Assembly: GCF_038561935.1 (NCBI RefSeq)
Contig: NZ_CP102770.1
Location: forward strand, 2,170,001 to 2,234,000
Reading direction: 5' to 3'
DNA from: Myxococcus stipitatus
GTDB lineage: Bacteria > Myxococcota > Myxococcia > Myxococcales > Myxococcaceae
DNA: 64,000 nt
Of this stretch, positions 1-8,859 are shown in pieces. Position numbers and translations under genes: made by a program. The first letter of the stretch is position 1. Each line of letters begins with the position of its first letter. The notes under the pieces were generated by a model. That model did no database searches and was not told the DNA's origin. It was given only the letters and a program-made list of their open reading frames with translations.

Positions 1-194
1 TCGTTGTGGTTGGCCAGGCTCACCGCGAAGGTCTCGAACAGCGGGTGCAGCGAAGCGAACTGCGGGCCCTTGATGTTCCAGTGGGCCACCTTGATTTGCG
101 AGTGCAGGTCGAGGCCGTCCGCGAGCCGCGCGTTGAGCGAGTCGGCGATGGTTGCGCGGGTCTTCTCGGGGAGGGGGCTGGGGCTCTTGTACAT
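1..194 (-). CDS. dps: Dps family ferritin-like DNA protection protein (5' part only)
   Basis: Partial gene: the start codon is in the window and the rest runs off its left edge. The 64 visible residues begin MYKSPSPLPEKTR and carry HWNIKGPQF, the ferroxidase-centre helix of Dps proteins. Dps oxidises Fe(II) with hydrogen peroxide, stores the iron as a mineral in a 12-mer shell and coats DNA in stress. The ATG at 194 has an AAAGGA ribosome site about 8 nt upstream. It lies 126 bp downstream of ahpD on the same strand, but a strong hairpin with a T-run stands between them. It probably has its own promoter within about 195-249, although a shared peroxide response with ahpCD is likely. Confidence 0.93.
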   Translation of the reverse strand, partial: MYKSPSPLPEKTRATIADSLNARLADGLDLHSQIKVAHWNIKGPQFASLHPLFETFAVSLANHN

Positions 195-249
195 GGTGTG
201 TTCCTTTCGTTCTTAGCGTCGTGACATTCATTCAGATGCACGACGCCGG

Positions 250-287
250 AAAACGGAGCGCCCTCCGGCGTTTCCACCGGAGGGCGC
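250..287 (-). terminator. Rho-independent terminator of the ahpC-ahpD operon
   Basis: A perfect 11-bp inverted repeat, GCGCCCTCCGG (258-268) and CCGGAGGGCGC (277-287), has an 8-nt loop. On the minus strand it is followed by TCCGTTTTCC, a short T-run. It lies 34 bp past the ahpD stop codon and 63 bp before the dps start, so it should separate the two transcripts. Confidence 0.75.
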
Positions 288-320
288 GGGTGAAGCACAG
301 GTGACTCGCGGACGGGAGGC

Positions 321-845
321 CTACGACTCCAGGCCCACCGCGGCGGCGTGGATGACCGCCGCGATGCGGACCGCGTCGTGCACCTGGTCCTCGGAGAGGC
401 CGCCCTCGAGGACGACCTTCTCGTGGGACTGCATGCACATCTCGCAGCCGTTGATGGCGCTCACCGCGAGGCAGACCAGCTCGAAGTCCACCTTGTTGGT
501 CAGCACCTGCGCGAGCCTGTTCATCCGCAGTCCGGCGCGCTTGGTCGAGTACGACTCTTTCCCGATCATGTGCCGGAAGCGGTAGTAGACGTTGTTCATC
601 GCCATCAGCGAGGCGGCGGCGCGCGCATCCTCGATGACGGGCTCGGGGTTCGCGAGTGCCTTCCGCGCCTCGTTGAGCATCGCCTCCTTCAGCCGCTCGT
701 TGCGAACGGCGAAGGCAGAAGCGACGGCCACACACCAACGCTGCTCCGGCGTGAGGCTTCCACCCTCCAGCACCGACTGGAGGTTGAGGCGGGTGTCCTT
801 GTGGGCGTCCGCGAGTTCAGAGCGGACGACTTCGAGCGAGGCCAT
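321..845 (-). CDS. ahpD: AhpD, alkylhydroperoxidase / AhpC-reducing adaptor
   Basis: 174 aa, the usual length for AhpD of the carboxymuconolactone decarboxylase fold. The redox motif is C134-E-M-C137 followed by H141, with a preceding acidic residue at E122; these match the catalytic Cys/Cys/His/Glu arrangement of mycobacterial AhpD. In that system AhpD passes electrons from lipoamide/dihydrolipoamide dehydrogenase to oxidised AhpC, and it has weak peroxidase activity itself. It starts 6 nt after the ahpC stop codon, so the two are clearly one operon, and its partner carries the three-cysteine AhpC signature that uses AhpD. The hairpin at 250-287 ends the transcript. Confidence 0.96.
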   Translation of the reverse strand: MASLEVVRSELADAHKDTRLNLQSVLEGGSLTPEQRWCVAVASAFAVRNERLKEAMLNEARKALANPEPVIEDARAAASLMAMNNVYYRFRHMIGKESYSTKRAGLRMNRLAQVLTNKVDFELVCLAVSAINGCEMCMQSHEKVVLEGGLSEDQVHDAVRIAAVIHAAAVGLES

Positions 846-851
846 GGTGGA

Positions 852-1406
852 TTACCCCGCCTTCGCCAGCTTCTGGGTCAGGGTCTCCTCACCCTTGTTC
901 CAGTTGCAGGGGCACAGCTCGTCCGTCTGGAGCGCGTCCAGCGTGCGGACGGTCTCGGAGACGTTGCGGCCGACGGAGAGGTCGTTCACGGACACGTGGC
1001 GGATGATGCCGTCCGGGTCGATGATGAAGGTCGCGCGCAGCGCCACGCCCTCCTGCTTGTGCAGGATGCCCAGCGCGCTGCACAGGTCGTGCTTCACGTC
1101 CGCCAGCATGGGGAAGGGCAGGTTCTTCAGGTCCGGGTGGTGCGTGCGCCACGCGTGGTGCACGAACTCGCTGTCGGTGCTCAGGCCCAGCACCTGCGCG
1201 TCGCGGTCGTTGAACTCCTTGTTCTTCTTGCCGAACTCCGCGATCTCCGTCGGGCAGATGAACGTGAAGTCCTTCGGCCAGGCAAACAGGACGATCCACT
1301 TGCCCTTGTAGGACTCGTTCGTGATGTCCTGGAACTCCTTGCCCTTCTCCAGGCTCACGGTGGCCTTGACCTTGAAGTTCGGAAGCTTGTCGCCAACGGT
1401 CAACAT
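852..1406 (-). CDS. ahpC: AhpC, alkyl hydroperoxide reductase (peroxiredoxin)
   Basis: 184 aa from the ATG at 1406, chosen because AAGGAG lies 8 nt upstream; an in-frame extension to 1493 would run through the promoter and has no family similarity. The peroxidatic cysteine is C51 in FTFICPTE. Two more cysteines, C165 and C167 in LCPCNW, match the C174/C176 pair of Mycobacterium tuberculosis AhpC, which is recycled by AhpD instead of AhpF. It reduces organic peroxides, hydrogen peroxide and peroxynitrite in the cytoplasm. A near-perfect sigma-54 promoter lies about 65-80 bp upstream and a sigma-54 activator gene is divergent, so expression is probably activator-controlled, not OxyR-controlled (inference). 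Confidence 0.96.
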   Translation of the reverse strand: MLTVGDKLPNFKVKATVSLEKGKEFQDITNESYKGKWIVLFAWPKDFTFICPTEIAEFGKKNKEFNDRDAQVLGLSTDSEFVHHAWRTHHPDLKNLPFPMLADVKHDLCSALGILHKQEGVALRATFIIDPDGIIRHVSVNDLSVGRNVSETVRTLDALQTDELCPCNWNKGEETLTQKLAKAG

Positions 1407-1472
1407 GTCTACTGCTCCTTGGGTTGAGGGGCCGGGGGGGCCCCTGGGAAGGTGTCCGATGCCACTGCCTAC

Positions 1473-1489
1473 AGCAGACCTCGTGCCAG
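1473..1489 (-). promoter_or_regulatory. Sigma-54 (-24/-12) promoter of ahpC
   Basis: Read on the minus strand from 1489, the sequence is C-TGGCACG-AGGT-CTGCT. The consensus is YTGGCACG-N4-TTGCW, so 15 of 16 fixed positions match and the essential GG-N10-GC spacing is exact. Transcription would begin near 1462, giving a leader of about 55 nt before the ahpC ATG at 1406. Orientation and position fit ahpC only. The divergent gene encodes a sigma-54 activator with an intact GAFTGA loop. Confidence 0.8.
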
Positions 1490-1562
1490 CCATTCCACTT
1501 CAATGATTCCAGGGGCTTGACTTCATCCCCCATCTGGCCGGTGCCGCCGGGACGGTGAATAA

Positions 1563-1600
1563 CGAAATCTCGGTGACGGCCGCCACTGCAATTTCGGTGG
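1563..1600. promoter_or_regulatory. Candidate activator-binding repeats between ahpC and its divergent regulator
   Basis: Two copies of AT(C/T)TCGGTG, at 1567-1575 and 1591-1599, repeat directly 24 bp apart. CGAAAT (1563-1568) and ATTTCG (1591-1596) form an inverted pair. The second copy sits in an imperfect 18-bp palindrome (1583-1600, outer arms CCAC/GTGG). The block lies about 75-110 bp upstream of the -24 element, a usual distance for an enhancer-type activator site, and just ahead of the activator gene's own start. That placement suggests activation of ahpC and possible autoregulation (inference). Confidence 0.45.
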
Positions 1601-1620
1601 AACGCTATTATTCATGCGGC

Positions 1621-3228
1621 ATGTCGGATGAACTGTCTGGCCTTACCGAGGGCGCGAAGGATGCTCGGGACCTGGTCGAGCTGGCAACCACCGAAGATTC
1701 GGTGGAGGAGCTGCTTCGTCGAGGACTGGACTGGTTGACGCGCGTGGTGCGCTTCGACCTGGCGACGCTGTTCCTCTTGAGGGACGGCAAGCTGGTGTCG
1801 GTGGCGGCGCGCGGGCCGCTCGCGAACGCGAAGGTGCGTCACCACGCGCTGGCGCTCGCGGAGTTTCCTTCCTTGAAGCAGGCGCTGGAGACGCGGCGCG
1901 CGCGGGCCTTCACGGAGGAGGACCACTCGCACGGAGACGGAGACCCGTTCGACGGCGTGTTGGACTTGCCGGCGGGGCACGCGTGCATGGTGGTGCCGCT
2001 GTGCGCGGGCGAGCGCACGTATGGCGTGCTGACGTTGGACCGGGCGGAGTGCGAGACGTATCCGCAGCCGGTGGTGGACCTGGTGGAGGTGTACGGGCAG
2101 ATGCTGGCGACGGCCCTCCAGGCGGCCGAGCAGCGCGCGGCCTTCGAGCAGCTCCACCGTCAGGACCACGAGCACGCGAAGCTCCTGGAGGCGCAGCTCG
2201 GCGGAGACTCAGAGGGCATCCTCGAGACGTCGCTGAGCCCGATGATGCGAGACCTGGCGCGGCGCGCGCGGCAGGTGGCGGAGACGGACACGCCCGTGCT
2301 GATTACGGGCGAGACGGGCACGGGCAAGGAGCGCCTGGCGCGGGCCATCCACCGCTGGAGCTCGCGGGCGGACCAGCCCTTCGTCACGCTCAACTGCGCG
2401 GCGATTCCGGCGGGGCTCCTGGAGAGCGAGCTGTTCGGCCATGTGAAGGGCGCCTTCACCGGCGCGACGAAGGACCGCGCGGGCCGCTTCCAGATGGCCC
2501 ACGGCGGCACGCTGCTGCTCGACGAGGTGGGCGAGCTGCCCGTCGAGCTGCAAGCCAAGCTCCTGCGCGCCTTGCAGGAGAAGGCGTTCGAGCCGGTGGG
2601 CAGCGACAAGACGGTGCGCTCGGACGTGCGCATCCTCGCGGCGACGCATGTCGACCTGCAGAAGGCCATCGCGGAGAAGCGCTTCCGCGAGGACCTCTAC
2701 TACCGGCTGAGCGTCTTCCCGCTGCGGCTGCCGCCCTTGCGCGAGCGGCGCGAGGACCTGCCGCAGCTGTGTAGTTTCCTCCTGGAGGAGCAGGCGCGGC
2801 GCACGGGCCGGCGCGGGATGCGCGTGTCACCCGCGGGGCTGAGCCGGCTGGCCGCGTACGAGTGGCCGGGCAACCTGCGGGAGCTGGCGAACGCGCTGGA
2901 GCGCGCCACCATCCTGACCCCGGGCACGGAGCTGGGGGCCACCGCGTTCGACGTGGGCACGTCCGGGAGCGTCCCGGTCCCCGCGCAGGCTTCCGCCCAG
3001 GTGGAGGCGGCGGCGCCGGACGCGGCGGTGAAGCCCGGCGCGGTGCTGACGCTGGCGGCGGTTCAGCGCGAGCACATCCTGCGAGTGCTCGCGCTCACCC
3101 GAGGCCGCGTCTACGGGCCGGGTGGGGCGGCGGCGCTCCTGGGCCTCAAGCCCTCCACGCTCCAGAGCCGGATGAAGAAGCTGGGCATCGCCCGGCTGGA
3201 GCAGTTCGTGGTGGACGAGGCGTCCTGA
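1621..3228 (+). CDS. NorR-type sigma-54-dependent activator (GAF-AAA-HTH)
   Basis: 535 aa. Residues about 20-175 form a GAF sensor domain. An AAA+ sigma-54 interaction domain follows, with Walker A GETGTGKE at 230-237, the sigma-54-contacting GAFTGA loop at 277-282 and a Walker [12 protein letters not shown]-terminal Fis-type helix-turn-helix ends at KKLGI. This is the domain order of NorR. There is no receiver domain, so the signal is probably a small molecule bound by the GAF domain, or peroxide/nitrosative chemistry (inference). The ATG at 1621 was chosen because the in-frame extension to 1555 would translate the putative operator. It is divergent to ahpC, whose upstream region carries a -24/-12 promoter, so ahpCD is the obvious target. 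Confidence 0.9.
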   Translation: MSDELSGLTEGAKDARDLVELATTEDSVEELLRRGLDWLTRVVRFDLATLFLLRDGKLVSVAARGPLANAKVRHHALALAEFPSLKQALETRRARAFTEEDHSHGDGDPFDGVLDLPAGHACMVVPLCAGERTYGVLTLDRAECETYPQPVVDLVEVYGQMLATALQAAEQRAAFEQLHRQDHEHAKLLEAQLGGDSEGILETSLSPMMRDLARRARQVAETDTPVLITGETGTGKERLARAIHRWSSRADQPFVTLNCAAIPAGLLESELFGHVKGAFTGATKDRAGRFQMAHGGTLLLDEVGELPVELQAKLLRALQEKAFEPVGSDKTVRSDVRILAATHVDLQKAIAEKRFREDLYYRLSVFPLRLPPLRERREDLPQLCSFLLEEQARRTGRRGMRVSPAGLSRLAAYEWPGNLRELANALERATILTPGTELGATAFDVGTSGSVPVPAQASAQVEAAAPDAAVKPGAVLTLAAVQREHILRVLALTRGRVYGPGGAAALLGLKPSTLQSRMKKLGIARLEQFVVDEAS

Positions 3229-3282
3229 TGCGCGGCGGCGCGCGCGCCCGGGACAGCGGCGCGCACGGTACCTCGTGAGACT

Positions 3283-4632
3283 TCAGCCCGCGCGCTGCTG
3301 CGTGGCCGGCAGCGGGTAGGTGGTGCCCGACTTGCCGAAGGGCGGGTCGAACAGGCGCGCGTCCGACTGGCGCGTGCGGAACAGGTCGATGATGTAGTCC
3401 ATCCGCTGGTCCAGCTTGCTCCAGTCCTTGGCGGCGGTGCCCTTGAGGCTGTCGGGGCTGGAGTCCAGCTTGCCGAGCAGCGCGCGCAGCTCCGGGTTCT
3501 GGATGGAGCGCAGGTGCGGCGGGAAGAGCGTGGACTCCATGCCCGCGGGCGGGGGCAGGTCATTGCCCAGCTTCAGCGCGCCGCCGGGCACCGCCAGCTT
3601 CATCATGTGCTCGGTGGCCACGCGGCGGAACACGCCGGCCGTCGCGTCGACGACGGGGTTGAGCGCCGCGTCCACCAGGCCCGTCTTCAGGGCGGCCTGG
3701 CCCGCGAGCTTCGCGGGGAAGGGCAGGCTGTTGATGCCCGACTCGATGCTCTGGCGGAGGATGTCGCGGAAGGTGTCCTTCACGGGCGCGTTGAGCGCCT
3801 TCTCGATGAAGGGCGTGAGCTGGGTCTGCTCGTGCAGGCCAATCTTGTTGTTGCCCAGGAGCATCAGCTCCGCCTTCTTGTTCGGGTCCTTCTCGAACAT
3901 GGCCTGGCTGTAGTGGCCGAAGGCCTCCTTCAGCAGGGGCTTGTCCTGGCCGAAGCCATCCAGGTACTTCTGCGTCTTGGCCGCGTCGAACGCGGTGTCG
4001 CCCTGGAAGGTCTCGATGAAGCGGGCGAACTCCTGGCCCACCTCGTTGAAGACGAAGCGGTTGCCCTCGGCAATCGAGTTGCTGACGTTGTTGAGCGCGT
4101 CCTTGCCGGCGGAGGCGATGTCCGCCAGGGGCAGCGACGGCAGGCCCAGCTTGCGCAGCACGTCGTCCACCTTCTTCAGCGGACCGGCCATCTCCGCCGC
4201 GCCGTTGAGCGCGTCGGTGAGGAACTTGGGCATGTCCTCGTTGCGGATGCTCACGCCCGCCTGCTTGGAGGCCCACGTCGCGAACGTGGACCAGTTGGCG
4301 TTCTCCTTGCCGAGCATCTGCCCCAGCGCGTTGGACAGGTCCGAGTAGCCCTGGGTAATCGCCAGGTTGCGGGCCACCGGGTCCTGCATGGCGGAGATGG
4401 CCTTCACATCCGCGACGGTGGGGTAGGTCCCGGGGGTGACGCGCGCGCCCTGGGTCGTGGCCACGGGGGTCGACAGCGCCACCGCGGGCTTCTTCGCGGC
4501 GCCCGACTCGAAGCGGGAGGCGTCTCGCGAGTCCCCCTTCGCAACCTGGGGCTTCACCTCATTGCGCGCCGGGGTGGCGGAAGTGTCGAGGGGACGGGGC
4601 TGGATGCGGGGGCCGGAGGAAGAGGTCTTCAT
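3283..4632 (-). CDS. Uncharacterised 449-aa protein with NANW-FATWASKQAG motif
   Basis: I do not recognise the family. The ATG at 4632 (MKTSSSGP) was preferred to an upstream TTG at 4683, though neither has a good ribosome site. Residues 1 to about 70 are Pro/Ser/Thr/Lys-rich and probably disordered, with no signal peptide or membrane helix. The rest is a helical, soluble globular region containing NANWSTFATWASKQAG followed by IRNED, and a C-terminal stretch beginning LPPPAGMESTLFPPHLRSIQ. The gene converges with the sigma-54 activator and diverges from the ABC importer, so it is probably monocistronic. Codon use is like its neighbours. Confidence 0.7.
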   Translation of the reverse strand: MKTSSSGPRIQPRPLDTSATPARNEVKPQVAKGDSRDASRFESGAAKKPAVALSTPVATTQGARVTPGTYPTVADVKAISAMQDPVARNLAITQGYSDLSNALGQMLGKENANWSTFATWASKQAGVSIRNEDMPKFLTDALNGAAEMAGPLKKVDDVLRKLGLPSLPLADIASAGKDALNNVSNSIAEGNRFVFNEVGQEFARFIETFQGDTAFDAAKTQKYLDGFGQDKPLLKEAFGHYSQAMFEKDPNKKAELMLLGNNKIGLHEQTQLTPFIEKALNAPVKDTFRDILRQSIESGINSLPFPAKLAGQAALKTGLVDAALNPVVDATAGVFRRVATEHMMKLAVPGGALKLGNDLPPPAGMESTLFPPHLRSIQNPELRALLGKLDSSPDSLKGTAAKDWSKLDQRMDYIIDLFRTRQSDARLFDPPFGKSGTTYPLPATQQRAG

Positions 4633-4752
4633 GGTGTACAGGGAGTATCGGGCGAGGGCCTCCACAAGTTGCCCGGCTATCAAGGCTTGCCGGGGCTGGG
4701 GCGGAAACAGTTGATGCTTCAGGGAATGTTGGGCATGTGAGCAGTTCTTCCC

Positions 4753-6219
4753 ATGTCTCGCCTCCGCCTCCTGTGTCGCCGGCCCCCCCTGTTCGGGCTG
4801 GCCCTGCTGTTACTTGCCTGGGGGCTGCTGGTGCTGCCGGGGTGTGGCCGGAGCGAGGCGCCCGCCTCCCGAGGTGACTGGAAGGGCCGGACCCTGAGAA
4901 TCGGGACGGATGGCACCTACCCCCCCTTCGAGTCCGTGAAGGACGGGGAGCTGGTGGGGTTCGACATCGAGCTGGGCCGGCTCATCGCGGAGGAGCTGGG
5001 CGCGAAGGTGGAGTGGACGAACACGTCCTTCGACGGCGTGTTTCCGGCGCTGATGGCGGGGAAGTTCGACCTGGTGATGTCGGCGGTGACGATTACCCCC
5101 GAGCGTCAGCAGCGGCTGGGCTTCTCCTCGCCGTACTACACCGCCGGGCAGTTGGTGGTGACGCGCGAGGATGACCTGTCCGTCACGGGCATCGAGAGCC
5201 TCCGGGGAAAGGTCGCTGGCATTCAAATCAACACCACCGCCGCGCTGGTGCTGAAGAAGTTCCCGGACGTGGAGGTGCGGCAGTACCCGAGCATCGACCT
5301 GGCGCTCCAGGACCTGCGCAACGGCAACCTGGCGGGGGTCGTGGGGGACGGGCCGACGCTGCGCTACTTCCTGACCCACGGCTTCAAGGGGCTGCGCCCC
5401 GCGGGCGGGCTGCTCACGGAGGAGCAGTACGGCATCGCGATGCGGCCGGATGACCCGGAGCTGCGCGACGCGGTGAACGGGGCGCTCCAGCGGCTGCGCG
5501 ACAGCGGGAAGTTCGCGGCGCTGGAGGAGCGCTACTTCGGCGAGTCCGCGCGAAAGGCGGAGGCGGCGGCGGAGGTGCCCTGGGGCAAGGTGGCCCGGCG
5601 GCTGGCCGTGGGGTTGGGGCTCACGCTGGGCCTGACGCTGCTGGCGCTGGTGTCGGGGCTGCCCTTGGGGCTGGCCGTGGCGCTGGGGCGACGGGTGCGC
5701 TTCAAGCCCTTGTCCTGGCTGTGCGCGGCGTACGTGGAGGGGCTCCGTGGAACGCCGCTGCTGGTGCAAATCATCTTCATCTACTACGCGCTGCCGCAGC
5801 TGCTGGGCGTGGACCTGGCGCCGATGGTGGCGGCGGTGCTGGCGCTGACGCTCAACAGCGCCGCGTACGTGGCGGAGATCTTCCGGGCGGGCATTGCCTC
5901 GGTGGACCCGGGGCAGGAGGAGGCGGCGCGGGCCCTGGGCATGAGCCGCGCGCAGGTGATGCGCTTCGTCATCCTCCCGCAGGCGCTGCGCAACGTGCTG
6001 CCGCCCCTGACGAACGAGGGAATCGCGCTGCTGAAGGACTCCTCGCTGGTGTCCATCATCGGTCTGGCGGAGCTGACGCGGGCGGGGCAGGAGCTGGCGA
6101 GCCAATTGGCGGCGCCGCTGGCCATCTGGCCGCTCGTGGCGTTGTTCTATCTCATGGCCACACTGCCGCTGACGCGGCTGGCCGCGGCGCTGGAGAAGCG
6201 CCTCCACCGTCAATCGTGA
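4753..6219 (+). CDS. Polar amino-acid ABC importer: fused binding protein and permease
   Basis: 488 aa. The first 31 residues are a hydrophobic leader ending in a lipobox (LVLPG-C31). Residues about 45-270 are a type 3 extracellular solute-binding domain: it begins [14 protein letters not shown] and has [14 protein letters not shown], typical of GlnH/HisJ/ArtJ proteins. Residues about 278-488 are a His/Gln/Arg/opine-type permease with several membrane helices and the ATPase-docking loop around [13 protein letters not shown]. Binding protein and permease are usually separate; here one chain tethers the receptor to the inner membrane. The ATPase gene follows after 2 bp. Substrate is not readable from sequence; glutamine, arginine or a related amino acid is likely. 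Confidence 0.92.
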   Translation: MSRLRLLCRRPPLFGLALLLLAWGLLVLPGCGRSEAPASRGDWKGRTLRIGTDGTYPPFESVKDGELVGFDIELGRLIAEELGAKVEWTNTSFDGVFPALMAGKFDLVMSAVTITPERQQRLGFSSPYYTAGQLVVTREDDLSVTGIESLRGKVAGIQINTTAALVLKKFPDVEVRQYPSIDLALQDLRNGNLAGVVGDGPTLRYFLTHGFKGLRPAGGLLTEEQYGIAMRPDDPELRDAVNGALQRLRDSGKFAALEERYFGESARKAEAAAEVPWGKVARRLAVGLGLTLGLTLLALVSGLPLGLAVALGRRVRFKPLSWLCAAYVEGLRGTPLLVQIIFIYYALPQLLGVDLAPMVAAVLALTLNSAAYVAEIFRAGIASVDPGQEEAARALGMSRAQVMRFVILPQALRNVLPPLTNEGIALLKDSSLVSIIGLAELTRAGQELASQLAAPLAIWPLVALFYLMATLPLTRLAAALEKRLHRQS

Positions 6220-6221
6220 GG

Positions 6222-6962
6222 ATGGCCATGGCGCTCGTCGAGGTTCGCAATCTGCACAAGCGCTTCGGGTCGCTGGAGGTCCTCAAGGGGGTGGACCTCC
6301 AGGTGCAGCCCGGAGAGGTGGTCGTCTTCGTGGGCCCGTCGGGCTGTGGCAAGTCCACGCTCTTGCGGTGCCTGTGTGGGCTGGAGGTGCCCTCCGAGGG
6401 CGAGGTCATCGTCGGCGGCACGCCCGTGCGCGACGAGCCCAAGGCGCTCCAGGCCCTGCACCGCCGCGTGGGCATGGTGTTCCAGCGCTTCCACCTGTTC
6501 CCCCACCTGAGCGCGCTCGACAACGTGACGCTGGCGCCGCGCAAGGTGCTGGGCATGTCGGAGGAAGAGGCGCGCGTGCTGGGGCGGCGCATGCTGGCGA
6601 TGGTGCACCTGGACGCGCGCGCGGACGCGTTCCCCTCGCAGCTCTCCGGCGGGCAGCAGCAGCGCGTGGCCATTGCCCGCGCGCTGGCGATGAAGCCGGA
6701 GCTGATGCTCTTCGACGAGCCCACCAGCGCGCTGGACCCGGAGCTCGTGGGCGAGGTGCTGGAGGTCATGCGCGAGCTGGCGCGCGAGGGCATGACGATG
6801 TGCGTGGTGACGCACGAGATGGGCTTCGCCGCGGACGTGGCTCACCGCGTCTTGTTCATGGACGCGGGCAAGGTGGTGGAGCAGGGCCATCCGCAGCAGG
6901 TGTTGCGCGAGCCCCAGCACCCTCGCACCCGCGAGTTCCTGTCGCGCCTGCTCCAACGCTGA
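6222..6962 (+). CDS. Polar amino-acid ABC transporter ATPase (GlnQ/HisP type)
   Basis: 246 aa. Walker A is GPSGCGKST, the signature is [16 protein letters not shown], Walker B is [14 protein letters not shown] and the H-loop is VVTHEM. The YLFPHL-like Q-loop region ([13 protein letters not shown]) is characteristic of amino-acid importer ATPases. It starts 2 bp after the fused receptor-permease gene and powers that transporter. Two in-frame ATGs exist, at 6222 and 6228; the first is given. A dimer of this protein would pair with two copies of the fused membrane protein. Confidence 0.95.
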   Translation: MAMALVEVRNLHKRFGSLEVLKGVDLQVQPGEVVVFVGPSGCGKSTLLRCLCGLEVPSEGEVIVGGTPVRDEPKALQALHRRVGMVFQRFHLFPHLSALDNVTLAPRKVLGMSEEEARVLGRRMLAMVHLDARADAFPSQLSGGQQQRVAIARALAMKPELMLFDEPTSALDPELVGEVLEVMRELAREGMTMCVVTHEMGFAADVAHRVLFMDAGKVVEQGHPQQVLREPQHPRTREFLSRLLQR

Positions 6963-7126
6963 GCGGCGGAGACGCCATTTTTCATTCCAGCGAGAACGCC
7001 CGGGTGGGTGTGGGGTGACGCGTGGCCTCGCGCGGAGCAAACCCCTATACCTACGGCCGGGAGGGTTGAGGGTGGCGTCCTTCTTACCGTGTGCGTTGAC
7101 TGAAGCCTGCTCCAGGGAGGCCATCC

Positions 7127-8383
7127 TTGCGAACGTTTCAGGAGCGTCCGCCGCTCGAGGCACTGACGTTCGATGACACCCGCGTGCTGCTCGACGTCGT
7201 GCGAGAGCTGGCGCACCTGCGGGAGCTCGAAGACATCATCGCGAGGGTGCGGCGCGCGGCGCGGCAGCTCAGCGGCGCGGATGGCGTCACCTTCGTCCTG
7301 AGGGAAGGGGACCTGGTCCACTACGCGGACGAGGACGCCATCGCGCCCCTGTGGAAGGGACGGCGCTTCCCTGTCGATGCGTGCATCTCCGGCTGGACCA
7401 TCCTGAATGACGAGCCGGCCATCATCGAGGACGTCTTCGCGGATGAGCGCGTGTCGTGCGAGGCCTACCGCACCACCTTCGTGAAGTGCCTGGTCATGGT
7501 GCCGGTGCGGCGCGCGAATCCGGTGGGGGCCATTGGCGCCTACTGGGCGGAGCGGCGCGAGCTGGGGATGCGGGAGGTGGCGCTCCTCCAGGCGCTCGCG
7601 GACTCCGCCGCGGTGGCGGTGGAGAACGGCCGGTTGTACGAGGCGGAGCGCAAGGCCCGCAGGGCCGCGGAGTCGCAGATGCGGCTGCGTGGCGAGCTCC
7701 TGGCGATGGTGTCGCACGACTTGCGCAATCCGCTGGGCGTCATCTCGATGACGTCGTCGCTGCTGGCGCCCTTCGTGGCGCCGCAACATGGGCGGGCGCG
7801 CCAGCACCTGGACACGCTCAACCGCTCCGCGCTGCGCATGGAGCGCCTCATCCACGACCTGCTCGACTTCGCGGCCATCGAAGGCGGCGGCTTCCGCGTG
7901 CGGCGCGTCTCGTTGTCGCTCTCCCGGTTGTTGGAGCAGGCGTCGGAGCTGGAGCCGCTGGCCCTGGAGCGAGGCATCGGGCTGGAGGTGCGCCTGCCCG
8001 AGCGGGATGTCGAGGTGTGGTGCGACCCGGACCGCATCCACCAGGTGTTCTCCAACCTGGTGGGCAACGCCGTCCGCTTCACGCCGCCGGGAGGGCGCAT
8101 CATCGTCAGGGCGGAGGTGCGCTCGGGACAGGTGGAGCTGAGCGTGGAGGACACGGGCTCCGGCATCGCGCCCGAGGTGCTGCCCGTGGTGTTCGACCGC
8201 TTCCGCCGCCCCATGACGCCCGCTCCCGGGAGCGGCGTGGGGCTCGGGCTCTCCATCACCCGAGGAATCGTGGAGGCCCACGGCGGTGAGGTGAGCGTGC
8301 GCAGCCACCTGGGGCAGGGGACGACGTTCACCTTCTCGCTGCCTCGGGAGGACGAGGCGGTTCAGGGACAGGTGCGCTCGTAG
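7127..8383 (+). CDS. GAF-domain sensor histidine kinase (orphan)
   Basis: 418 aa, starting at a TTG supported by GGGAGG 6 nt upstream. Residues about 20-170 are a GAF domain, then a short coiled linker leads to the dimerisation/phosphoacceptor domain with H197 in SHDLRNPLG. The HATPase domain follows, with an N-box (VGNAVRF), G1 DTGSGIAP and G2 GVGLGLSIT. There is no membrane segment, so it is a cytoplasmic kinase. No response regulator is adjacent. The stop codon overlaps the convergent GNAT gene by 22 bp. The upstream 164-bp gap should hold its promoter. Confidence 0.92.
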   Translation: MRTFQERPPLEALTFDDTRVLLDVVRELAHLRELEDIIARVRRAARQLSGADGVTFVLREGDLVHYADEDAIAPLWKGRRFPVDACISGWTILNDEPAIIEDVFADERVSCEAYRTTFVKCLVMVPVRRANPVGAIGAYWAERRELGMREVALLQALADSAAVAVENGRLYEAERKARRAAESQMRLRGELLAMVSHDLRNPLGVISMTSSLLAPFVAPQHGRARQHLDTLNRSALRMERLIHDLLDFAAIEGGGFRVRRVSLSLSRLLEQASELEPLALERGIGLEVRLPERDVEVWCDPDRIHQVFSNLVGNAVRFTPPGGRIIVRAEVRSGQVELSVEDTGSGIAPEVLPVVFDRFRRPMTPAPGSGVGLGLSITRGIVEAHGGEVSVRSHLGQGTTFTFSLPREDEAVQGQVRS

Positions 8384-8841
8384 CGCCCGTCCTCGATGCG
8401 GCGGAAGCCCAGGGCCTCCGCGAGCCGGATGGCGGCCCGGTTCTCCGGACGGGTGAGGGCGAAGACCCCGCGGAGGCCCAGCGTGGCGATGCTCCACGTG
8501 AGCAGGTGTCGCGAGGCCTCGAGCGCGTAGCCGTGGCGCCAGAAGGCCGGGTCGAGCTCGCAGCCGTACTCCGCCACGGTGTCGTCCGGCGCCGCCTTGC
8601 GCACGCCACAGGTGCCAATCACCTGACCTCCGTCCAGGGTGATGGCGAGCTGGTACTTCGAGCGAGGCTGCTCCTCGGCCCAGCGGCACAGCATGTCCAC
8701 GAAGGCGCGGGCTTCTTCTTCCGTGGGGGCCGGCCGCGCGGAGTGCTCGAGATAGGCGGGCTTCGATTGATAGGCGAGGACGGTGGCGGTGTCCTCGGGT
8801 TGGAAGTCGCGGAGGATGAGCCGTTCGGTGCGCAGCCGCAT
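8362..8841 (-). CDS. GNAT-family N-acetyltransferase (RimJ/RimL-like)
   Basis: 159 aa. It opens with MRLRTERLILRDFQPED, the usual start of RimJ/RimL-type acetyltransferases, and contains the acetyl-CoA-binding strand-helix region around WRHGYALEASRHLL and the conserved ENRAAIRLAEALGF. It transfers an acetyl group from acetyl-CoA to an amine, protein N-terminal or small-molecule; the acceptor cannot be told. It is probably co-transcribed with pxpC, which ends 18 bp upstream. Its 3' end overlaps the convergent histidine kinase. Confidence 0.9.
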   Translation of the reverse strand: MRLRTERLILRDFQPEDTATVLAYQSKPAYLEHSARPAPTEEEARAFVDMLCRWAEEQPRSKYQLAITLDGGQVIGTCGVRKAAPDDTVAEYGCELDPAFWRHGYALEASRHLLTWSIATLGLRGVFALTRPENRAAIRLAEALGFRRIEDGRYERTCP

Positions 8842-8859
8842 GGGCTCATCCTGCCTGCT

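Noticed and set aside
232..738. 168-aa frame on the minus strand over ahpD
   Set aside because: Arg/Ala-rich out-of-frame shadow of ahpD; no similarity or ribosome site.
348..1427. 359-aa open frame on the plus strand across ahpD and ahpC
   Set aside because: Antisense shadow produced by high GC; the opposite-strand genes have intact family motifs.
4810..6213. 467-aa frame opposite the ABC binding protein-permease gene
   Set aside because: Gln/Arg/His-rich translation is typical of antisense GC-rich frames; the plus-strand gene is clear.
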